From: Anastrepha obliqua
Lineage: Eukaryota; Arthropoda; Insecta; Diptera; Tephritidae
DNA: 64,000 bases
Direction of reading: 5' to 3'
Assembly (NCBI RefSeq): GCF_027943255.1
Contig: NC_072893.1
Span: 56,080,001 to 56,144,000 of the forward strand
The notes beneath the pieces were generated by a model. The model made no database searches. It had not been told where the DNA came from and was given only the letters and a program-made list of their open reading frames with translations. Each line of letters starts with the position of its first letter. Position 1 is the stretch's first letter. The position numbers were made by a program, and so were the translations under genes. Of the stretch, positions 56,226 through 64,000 are shown in pieces.

Positions 56226-57079
56226 TTAACGACAGTGGCTTGGGCTAAGGCTTACAAATAAGTTAGATGAAATAGTTGGTTCTAGCTGAGACACAATAAA
56301 GCCCAGGCGGGAACATAAAATAATTTGCATCACCAACGCTGCCGTCGCAGTAATGGTATGACTAGAGACTAAAAAACTCCCCCTCGTTTGCAACCGTCGC
56401 GCACCCTTAAACGCTTTCGCATTACTTCAGAGTGGCGTTCCATATTCCCCACAAAAAGATTATGTGCATGCGTTCAGGTCCCACTTTTTCATCCAGAAAA
56501 TTTTTTTCACTGATGATTTCTCACATTTGCTCGCTGCTTAGCATCTTGTCGATTACATTTTCAGTGATTACGTGACTGACTGTAATTTCCAGCGCTCGTC
56601 GTTCTTGTTCCCAATGCGTGAATTGATATCACCATATATGCATGTGTGGTGTTCGCATTTCCCATTTTGAACAGGTATTTCTGAAAGTACCCGTGCGCGA
56701 AAAGCATTTAGGTTACTGCTGTACCATACAGCGACGCCTTTTATTAGCCCAGCCGTCCATCTACAGCGTGCTTCGTTTCTCCAGTGACAACACACAGATT
56801 TTTATACGGAGCAGAATGGATTTAGGGGCGAGTTGTAGCTTAGGATACTTTTATGACCTAAGAAAAACTCTCATGATTTTCCCCAAGCAGGCCCTTCTAC
56901 TCAGTCATGGCTGAAATTTAGAAGGATCATTGGAGGTACTCAGTTACGGTATTCACCAGATCTTCAGGTTCAATCCATTGCCACTCCGAACGCTAATAGG
57001 TTGAAGGCGGTTGGCCCATGGAGATAATCTCCTGTAGGACATGGTAGCATTTGGAAGCAGATTTCTCCTTCCTTCTTTG
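56226..57079. other. Mostly non-coding; a possible trace of retroelement sequence
   Basis: The minus strand at 56568-56795 contains CIYGDINSRIGNKNDERWKL, faintly like the G-D-x-N block of non-LTR endonucleases, but the surrounding residues do not support it. Nothing firm. Confidence 0.3.
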
Positions 57080-57950
57080 TACTTCGTACAAATCTCTTCA
57101 TCCACAAACTGGGTTTTGAGACTTGTACTACAATTATCTTTTCACGCAGGCTGGATTGTACATACGTACCTCTCTTTTCACAGACGTATCTAAGATGGAA
57201 TCTGGAGTGGAAGCGGAGACTCTCACTAGATCAGCCCATAGTATTTCAGTCTTCTTTAAACTGCCGAAAACTAGTAGTGTTTTTCAGGCAGAAGTCTTCG
57301 CGATCCTGCAGGCATGCAAAATGCTTCGAGATTACTGTTTGGAGGGAGACAAAATATCTTTTCCGATAGTCAAATTACGATTAAGGCGCTATCGTCCCCA
57401 TTCTGCAGCTCTCTTCTGGTCAACTCCAGTAAGGAGGGGATCAAACGTCTCAAATGTGCAGGAAACATTTATCTTATCTGGGTTCCAGATATTGCAGGGA
57501 AATTAAGTTGCTATTGAGCTTGCCAAGGAAGAGTCGACATAACCGGTTTCAATTATCCCCATCTCAGACATCGTTACCCAAGGTTAAAGTCGTTAAAGGG
57601 AAACTGCACAATTTCTTTCTTAAAATAGCGCAAGACGAATCGAATTCCATCTTATCTTGTGCTTTCTCAAAAACACTTTGGCCTCAGTACCACAGCCTTT
57701 AAAGTAATAGGTATCCTACGGCATTCAAATTCAAAGTTCATAGCTGTGAGCTCTGATCAATGGGGCATCGGAACTCGTGATGAGAAGCTTGAACTTCCGT
57801 ACAACTCCCCTTGCAGCAGCTGTGAGGATCCTGCAACGAGCAATGATTTCTTTGCAAATGTCCGGGTCTGGCGGCTAGGTGCTTTAGGTTCCTCAGTTCC
57901 CTAAATACAAATATTTTCAAGATGGCGCAAAATTAAACAACAAATACTCT
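57080..57950 (+). pseudogene. Non-LTR remnant: RNase H and C-terminal domain
   Basis: RNase H: LFTDVSKMESGVEAE (57175-57220), SVFQAEVFAILQACKMLR (57278-57330), FSDSQITIKALSSPFCSS (57360-57410), then CAGNIYLIWVPDIAGK. The C-terminal domain is NRFQLSPSQTSLPKVKVVKG, NFFLKIAQDESNSILSC (57610-57660), then GIGTRDEKLELPYNSPCSSC (57765-57825). Frame changes at several points. The SINE at 57955 sits directly at its 3' side. Same family as 12430-13560 and 50190-50935. Confidence 0.8.
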
Positions 57951-57954
57951 TATA

Positions 57955-58232
57955 ACGGCCGTCGTAGCCGAATGAGTAGGCGCATGACTATCATTCGGAA
58001 TTCAGAGTGAACGTAGGTTCGGATCTCGGTGAAACACCAAAATTAAGAAAAAGTTTTTTCTAATAGCGGTCGCTCCTCGGCAGGCAATGGCAAACCTCCG
58101 AATGTATTTCTGTCATGAAAAAGCTCCTCATAAAAATATCTGGCGTTCGGAGTGGCCTTCAAACTGCAGGTCCCTCCATTTTTGGAGCAACATCAAGACG
58201 CACACCACAAATAGGAGGAGGAAAAACACTCC
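57955..58232 (+). mobile_element. tRNA-headed SINE, best copy in the window
   Basis: The head has an A-box-like TAGCCGAATGAGTAGGCGC (57965 on) and a B box GGTTCGGATCTC at 58016-58027, spaced as in a tRNA gene. The body follows: TAATAGCGGTCGCTCCTCGG, GAATGTATTTCTGTCATGAA, GGCGTTCGGAGTGGCCTTCA, AACATCAAGACGCACACCAC and AAATAGGAGGAGG. At least five other fragments in the window share this body (11030, 15075, 21862, 24600, 58960). It is non-coding and needs LINE machinery in trans. Confidence 0.85.
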
Positions 58233-58245
58233 TTTATTAGTGCAA

Positions 58246-58955
58246 AACTACTCATGCGCGGCATAATTCATCATAGTGCATAGCTGCACACATCCACTGA
58301 AAGCTGAGCAATGGCAACTTTGTTGCTCAAACGCAATTGCAAACTAAGCACAAATCGAAAATATTTCTAAAGTCAATGTCATTGATTATTCACTGAAGCA
58401 CAAATGCGTGTGCAACGAATGTGCGCATGTGAATGTGTGTGAGCAGTGGTACGTATTACTGTTGCCTGTGAGCTTTACGTTTGAATGCACAATCATAAGT
58501 CTACATGGACGTGTATATATGTATGCGTGTGTAAGACATAGTCTGTGCTGTCGAACACATGATGAGCCACTCCAAATATTTACATAAAGTAAGCGATATT
58601 CTAATATTTACATTAAATCAAATAAGATGAATTTGAACAGAACTAAAAGTGAGAAAGTGTAGAGAAAATATATTCGAAAAAAAGAAAAATGTTAAGCTGA
58701 AAGAGACTTGTGAAGCAAGTTCAAGCAGTTTATACATAGCCGCATGTATGTATGTATGCTGTCGTACTGCTCAAAGCGATTACTTGTGTTAAATGATAAA
58801 AAGTATATTTGCTTTAAGTGCAGCCCGAGTGATGATGGGAAGACGACTGACTGGCTGCAGGCGGTTAAATACACAGAGCAATGCTTAGTTTTTATTTCTA
58901 TGCTTGGGTTTTTTTATTGCGTTCATATACAATTTGTGGTGTGTGGCTTAATCTT
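58246..58955. other. Non-coding DNA
   Basis: TGTGTATATATGTATGCGTG-type patches at about 58507-58535. Nothing recognised. Confidence 0.5.
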
Positions 58956-58959
58956 CTTC

Positions 58960-59068
58960 TACAACTAGAATCATGTCAGGAGAACAGAGTGTTCAAATGT
59001 CTTTATTCCGCCTCTGAATGGCAGATGGTTTTTATGCGAAACTTTTTCATCACAGAAATACGCTCACA
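58960..59068 (-). mobile_element. SINE body fragment, minus strand
   Basis: The minus strand reads GTGAGCGTATTTCTGTGATG, AAAAAGTTTCGCATAAAAAC, then ATCTGCCATTCAGAGGC, aligning with GAATGTATTTCTGTCATGAA ... ATCTGGCGTTCGGAGTGGC of the SINE at 57955. Head and 3' end are missing. Confidence 0.55.
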
Positions 59069-59550
59069 GTAAACAACTTCTAGCCGATGGCGACGGCAAT
59101 TAGAAAAAAAATTGAATCACTTGAAGCTTCACACTCAGATTGGGACCCTTGGTTTGTAGATAATCTTGCAATTGCGTGGACTATCAAATGCATTATTTTC
59201 TCTTGACAATCTTCTACCGGGTAATAACTTAAGGGCACAACCATGGCTAATCAGTTGAAGAGTGAGCAACCTAATTGTAGAGCGTTTGCCTGAAGAGCAT
59301 TGTATTTTTTGAGGGTACGCCATTGAGCGAACATTTTTTTGCAAGAGTTTAAATACTAAAATTATGCAAAAATTGGATTTGCAATATTTAATTTTTTTTC
59401 AGCTCAGTTTTTAAATGTCTAATAAATAGAAACTATTTAATTAATTAATTAGAAATTTAAAGAGTCTCCACCACCGCATTGTTTTGTACAGAATTTTGGG
59501 CAATAAAATCTTTGCTGGCCAGTATCCTCGTGTATACGCCTGACATACTA

Positions 59551-60768
59551 TGTGGGCAAAAAGTAAGGTGAATTTATTTGTCAAACTTTGCGGGATTAAA
59601 ATTTCGCTCTAGTTATTTTTTTCATGAGTTGGCAGTACTGTTAAAAACATCTGGGCCAACTTTCATGTGAATGTCATTATCAGTAATATATTTACGCTTG
59701 TGTTTACCAAACGACCAAGAGTGCCTTTTTCGATTTTTACAATGTCTGATTTGATTGAGCAGAGAAGTGCCATCAAATTTTGTTTGCGGAATGAAATTTC
59801 GGCTGCAGAAACGTTTAGCATGTTGCAGAAGGCATTTGGTGATTCGACCATGTCGCAGAAAAATGTTTATAAGTGGTACAAAGACTTCAAACAGGGTCTA
59901 GAACGTGTTGATGACTTGGAGCGCTCTGGACGACCATCGACGTCAACAGATGACCAACAGATGACCAACACGTCAATAAAGTGAAGGAGTTAGTGCTCAA
60001 AAATCGTCGGTTGACTGTTAAAGACCTTACTGATATGATCAGAATATCAAAATGATCTGTGAAAACCATTTTGAAAGACCAGTTGGGCCTACGAAAAGTC
60101 AAATCTCGTTTGGTACCGAAAACTCTCAATTTCTCGGAAAAAAGTCGTCGCGTTGATGTGTGTGAAATAATGCTTTCAGACTATCAGGACAAGCTCTAAT
60201 GCATCATTACGGGAGATGAGACTTGGATTTATACTTACGACCCTGAAACAACAAACCCCTAAAGGCGAGGCCAGACCGAAAAGAGCACGTCGAAGTCGTT
60301 CAAAAATAAAAGTCATGATGACAGTTTTTTTCGATTTTCGTGGTGTGGTGCACTATGAATTCCTTCCACCTGGCCAAACTCTTAATAAGGAATATTATTT
60401 GAGCGTCTCACACGATAATGCACCGTCTCACACTGCACTCGTTCTTCGTGACCATTTCGCCAAAAAATCCACGCATATCGTTCCGCAACCATCGTATTCG
60501 CCTGATTTGGCTCCGTGTGACTTCTGGCTATTCCCAAAACTCAAGAGACCACTCCGGGGAATGCGTTTCGAGTCGATTGAGGAGATAAAAGGAGATAAAT
60601 CGAAGAAGGTGCTGATGGCTATACCGGAAGTGGACTATTTGGCATGTTTCGGGGATTGGAAAAATCGTTGGCATAAGTGTATTTCATAGAGAGGGGATGA
60701 AATTGATTTACAAGAATAAATAAAGATTTTTCATTTTACAACCAAATTCACCTTACTTTTTGCCCACA
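59551..60768 (+). mobile_element. mariner element with perfect 25-bp TIRs
   Basis: The left TIR (59551-59575) begins TGTGGGCAAAAAGTAAGGTG, and the right TIR (60744-60768) is its exact reverse complement over 25 bases. TA lies directly before the left end and one base after the right end, as expected for TA target duplication with slight end decay. The 1.2-kb length and a single transposase frame fit mariner. The TIR identity contrasts with a transposase that has collected shifts and a deletion. Confidence 0.9.
59742..60689 (+). pseudogene. mariner transposase (DD34D), frameshifted
   Basis: ATG at 59742 (SDLIEQRSAIKFCLRNEISA). The helix-turn-helix continues through FSMLQKAFGDSTMSQKNVYK and GRPSTSTDD. 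An exact 11-bp tandem duplication, AGATGACCAAC at 59948-59958 and 59959-59969, shifts the frame; without it NKVKELVLKNRRLTVKDL follows directly. Later blocks are ITGDETWIYTYD (first Asp, about 60208-60240), then after another shift RSRSKIKVMMTVFFDFRGVV, SHDNAPSHTALVLRDHFAKK (second Asp) and PSYSPDLAPCDFWLFPKLKR (third Asp, 34 residues apart). About 25 residues before the second Asp are deleted near 60405. It ends ENRWHKCIS-like with TAG at 60689. Confidence 0.9.
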
Positions 60769-60904
60769 GTATTATGTACATAAATATTTCTTATTGAAAA
60801 AAAAAATCGAAAAAAGTATTTTTTGTTTTTATGTCTTTCAGAGCCTTATTCATCCATTGTGGAATTAAATCAACTGAATCAAGTAATTTATCATTCGTGA
60901 CTAG

Positions 60905-61735
60905 TCATGTAAAGGGTTTCCCAATAAGAGGTGTTATTGGAGGTCTTTTCTCTTAAAAGATCAATGGTTTCGTTGCTTGTGTGGCACGTAGCGCCGTCTT
61001 GTCTAAAATAAACGTTCTCCAGATCAATACCATCCAATTACGACCATAAAAAATCGTTAATCATCACTCGGTAGCGCAATCTACTCACCATAACTCTTGC
61101 TCCAGCTTCATTTTCGAAAAAGTAAGATAGAATGACTCCGCCGGACCACAAACCGCATCAAACAGTCACACGTTGAGAATAGGGAGGCTTTTCAACAATA
61201 ACTCTTGGATTTTCTGAGCCCCAGATCCGACAATTTTGCTTGTTGACGAAGCCACCGAGGTGGAAACGGGCCTCATCACTCAAGATGATTTTTCGACGGA
61301 ATTTCGGATTATTTTCATGCGTTTCAACGACCCAATCAGCAAAAACACGACGTTGTTGATGATCGCCTGGCTTGAGTTCTTATGTTAACTAGACTCCATA
61401 AGCTTTAAGAAACAAATCTTTATGCAAAATATGGTGTAATGGCGTTCGCGGAATGCCTAATTCCAAAGAACGACCAGGAATGGACACACTTGGGTTTTCT
61501 TCAACACTTTCGGCTATAACAGCAATATTTTCGGCTGTTCTTGAGCGACGTGCACGGGTTTTATTATTCACATCACTAACTTGTCCCAACAGCTCGAATT
61601 TGTTCACCAATTTCCGACAAGGTGCTTCAGGATGACCTAAAATTTTTGTCTCTTTCAAATTTTTACCATTTTTATAGTGTATTTATAATAATTTCAGTGC
61701 TTTGTTTAAGCATGTATTGTTCCATTTTTATTAAT
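60905..61735 (-). pseudogene. Antisense Tc1/mariner-superfamily transposase (DUF4817-type group)
   Basis: Minus-strand reading from about 61728: MEQYMLKQSTEIIINTL, KETKILGHPEAPCRKLVNKF, RARRSRTAENIAVIAESVEE, SIPGRSLELGIPRTPLHHIL, then LSDEARFHLGGFVNKQNCRI (first acidic residue, about 61240-61300). IWGSENPRVIVEKPLYSQRV, TVWCGLWSGGVILSYFF, ENVYFRQDGATCHTSNETID (second Asp, about 60960-61015) and LLREKTSNN follow. The third catalytic region and C terminus are missing. Several frame changes. Inverted AGGTGTTATT motifs at about 60931 and 61822 could be its termini. Confidence 0.8.
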
Positions 61736-61822
61736 GGCGTAGTTTCTACTTGTCAAATGTCAAAAAATTACAGTTTTAAAAGTGGCATCTACCGAAATAG
61801 CGGGCTATTCAAAATAACACCT

Positions 61823-63364
61823 GTTAGTTTAGTTGTCTATGAAATACGCTATGCAGGTAAGTTCATAGATTAGTTGAAATATTGCAAATTTTTTAACAAA
61901 AAATTTTAAAATTTTTGCAAGTACCCTAGCCATGGGACTGAAAGGATTATATTAAAATAATATAGGCCATCTCCGATTCACCACTTCTCTGCTCGCTTGA
62001 TAAACAATGCCCACGTGTGAGCAAAAACAAAGTTATGGAGCAAGTTGCGGGACTAGCGATTATCATTGTACCTCATAGAACTGGTATTTTTCACTATTTT
62101 CAATGCTCCCAACTAGCTTTTTTGATATTTGGCAAGTTTCATTAGACCGCGTTCATACGAAGCAAACTTTGTTCCTTCAATTTTACGAATGCTCTTTTGG
62201 TGTTTCTGTCGTATTCATATACCTGCCAATCGCTAGTTTTTGGTTTACAGGCAACAACAATTTTGAGAAGAGCGAGAACACAAAGGTTGTTGGCAGTGCA
62301 CGAGCATCACAAGTAATGAGTTGAAGCAACAAATGTTGCTCTCTATGAACACAGTCTTACTAATACTCATTAAGTGCTCCTAAATTAATGACATTTTTGA
62401 AGAGCTGCCTCTTTTCCAGTGCTGCCATATGTTTATTTCTTCAGTTCGTTCATATACCCGCTAATTTATGGCGAATCGAAAACGACTATGGATATGTAAC
62501 GACGAACGCCCACCAACTGCTATCACAAGAAACAATTTTAAAATCGTACAAACTTTAAATTTGAGTAGTAAAATTTTTTTGCAAAGCTATTGGAAAACCA
62601 TACCCACTCATTCTGCAGCTTAACTTGTCCGCTCGTGCATTTCGAGCGCTTGGTAGAATACCAAATTTTGCTGAACGCTATCAGTAAATGGTTCTGACAG
62701 CTGTAATGGGTAGTGAGCAAACCAAAGCGGAAGTTTAACTTAAAATATATTTATGAAAAAATTTATGAAGACATGCAAACAAGTGTATAGATACGCACAA
62801 GTATGTATGTATATGTATGTATGTGTAGATATGCGGAAGTGTGTAAGTAGCTATATTCATAGACAAATGCGTGTTTGGTCGACTAGGAAATTTATATCAG
62901 CACACTTATTAGAGCTTTTGTGTATGTATTAGTGCATTCGGGTGCTTGATGTGCGCAACGTCTTTGCGGGCGCTGCTGAGGATCTACTGGAACATAATAC
63001 GTGCACTTTACATGTCAAGTCAACTTGCGGAAAGTACGCACATGCAAACGCACGCAAGGAGGGAGGTTTTCGTGGGTGCTGTAGGGAGTTTAAGAAATAC
63101 GATAAAATTTGGGTTTAAATATAATTTTAAATTTTAATTGTAATTTTCATTTGAGCAACATTTTAAGCCTAAGATTTATTTCATTTTAATTTCAATTTGA
63201 ATTACTTATAAATTTAATATTAATTTTAGTTCTCATTCTTTTTTAAATTTGATATGAACTTTAATTTAATTAATTTCCACTTGAGTGTTTACCTAATTTT
63301 AAGTTTTCAATTTTATTTGTAAATTTAGTTTTAATTAAAATTCTTGATTTAGTTTTAGTAGGAC
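61823..63364. other. Non-coding DNA
   Basis: TATGTATGTATATGTATGTA-type microsatellite at about 62802-62824 and AT-rich TTTAATTT repeats at about 63110-63360. No gene recognised. Confidence 0.5.
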
Positions 63365-63366
63365 TA

Positions 63367-64000
63367 TGAATAAGTTCGTGCGGTTTTACAACAGATGGCG
63401 TAACTTGATTATTATTCCATCGATCCACATTTCCAAACATTCATTGGAGAGCTACTGTCGTAAGGCACAAACGTCAGTATAAGTTTTTTATTTGAAGCGT
63501 AAACAACAATATTTTTACCACACTTGAAAATGTCGAATTTCGTGCCAAATAATGTGTTTTTGCGGGGAATTCTTCTTCATTATTTTAATATGAAGAAAAA
63601 AGCAGCCGAAAGTCATCGTATCTTGGTGGAAGTTTATGGTGAGCATGCTCTAGCTGAGCGAACGTGCCAGAAGTGGTTTGCACGCTTTAAAAGTGGTGAT
63701 TTTGGCTTGGAAGACGAAGAACGCGAGGGTGCGCCGCCAAAGTTCATGGATACCGAATTGGAGGAATTGCTCGATCAAGATCCGGCTCAAACGCAAGAAG
63801 AGGTTGCAAAAACTTTGGGAGTTGATCAATCAACCATTTCCAAACGTTTAAAAGCCATGGGAATGATCCGAAAGGTAGGCCATTGGGTGCCGTATGAATT
63901 GAAGCCAAGAGACGTTGAACGCCGTTTTATGGCATGCGAACAACTGCTTCAACGGCACAAAAGAAAGGGTTTTTTGCATCGAATTGTGACTGGCGATGAA
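63367..64000 (+). mobile_element. mariner element, left part, continues beyond the window
   Basis: A TA at 63365-63366 precedes TGAATAAGTTCGTGCGGTTT, which resembles a mariner TIR; the partner end lies outside the window. A 5' UTR of about 160 bases leads to the transposase ATG at 63530. The element is cut only by the window boundary. Confidence 0.8.
63530..64000 (+). CDS. mariner transposase, N-terminal 157 codons, unbroken
   Basis: Starting MSNFVPNNVFLRGILLHYFN, the frame is open to the window end. The first helix-turn-helix region (KKAAESHRILVEVYGEHALA, RTCQKWFARFKSGDFGLEDE) and the second (AQTQEEVAKTLGVDQSTISK, RLKAMG) are intact. The linker (GHWVPYELKPRDVERR) and FLHRIVTGDE, ending at the first catalytic Asp, follow. 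This organisation and spacing match mariner transposases of about 345 residues, so a little under half is seen. It is the only transposase in the window without a stop or shift in the visible part. Whether it is intact depends on sequence beyond 64000. Confidence 0.9.
   Translation, partial: MSNFVPNNVFLRGILLHYFNMKKKAAESHRILVEVYGEHALAERTCQKWFARFKSGDFGLEDEEREGAPPKFMDTELEELLDQDPAQTQEEVAKTLGVDQSTISKRLKAMGMIRKVGHWVPYELKPRDVERRFMACEQLLQRHKRKGFLHRIVTGDE

Noticed and set aside
56568..56795. Possible non-LTR endonuclease block (GDINSRIGNKNDER) on the minus strand
   Set aside because: Only one short block; the expected neighbouring catalytic blocks are absent in any frame.

Overview
This is eukaryotic, very AT-rich, gene-poor DNA from an insect, most likely a higher dipteran of tephritid fruit-fly type. 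The evidence is several unrelated mariner/Tc1-type transposase remnants, piggyBac, Helitron and non-LTR elements, tRNA-headed SINEs and short GT-AG introns. The genus is inference. I find no bacterial operon, no rRNA or tRNA gene, no CRISPR and no securely identified host gene. The window reads as an intergenic or intronic transposon graveyard.

Layout. 1-2.1 kb: AT-rich DNA ending in a (CATAA)n array. 4.3-7.4 kb: a diverged satellite of about 225 bp per unit, split by a 5'-truncated non-LTR element with a 12-bp target duplication. 8.5-10.3 kb: a TTAA-flanked MITE, a non-LTR remnant that itself contains a stray satellite monomer, and a mariner scrap. 11-15.4 kb: SINE pieces, a non-LTR remnant (RT end, RNase H, C-terminal domain), a 21-bp CGATA repeat and a broken Tc1/mariner transposase. 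15.4-27 kb: mostly non-coding DNA with a 276-bp tandem duplication, an internally deleted mariner and one possible host exon. 27-33.4 kb: two transposase remnants, an antisense non-LTR remnant hit by a 66-bp retrotransposed tail, and another RNase H remnant. 34.7-36.4 kb: a piggyBac-type element with TTAA duplications and the catalytic triad.

37.1-41.3 kb is the most informative region, a three-layer nest. A non-LTR element was split by a Helitron (37862-40711, flanked A|T, 5' TC, 3' hairpin and CTAG). The Helitron carries a helicase remnant and an unrelated gene of three exons with phase-matched GT-AG introns, and that gene was later split by an antisense Jockey fragment with an 8-bp duplication. 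41.8-42.4 kb: a 558-bp SINE-like element with a 13-bp target duplication. 46-50.9 kb: an internally deleted transposase, a pogo/Tigger-like end and two non-LTR remnants. 53-61.8 kb: non-LTR and mariner copies, a 737-bp MITE with perfect 17-bp TIRs, a SINE, a mariner with perfect 25-bp TIRs and an antisense transposase remnant. 63.37 kb to the end: the 5' end and first 157 codons of an unbroken mariner transposase that runs off the window.

The genes do not form a pathway. They are successive layers of mobile elements, and their nesting gives a relative insertion order. A non-LTR family ending in (CCTAA)n, the same sequence as the arthropod telomere repeat, recurs on both strands.
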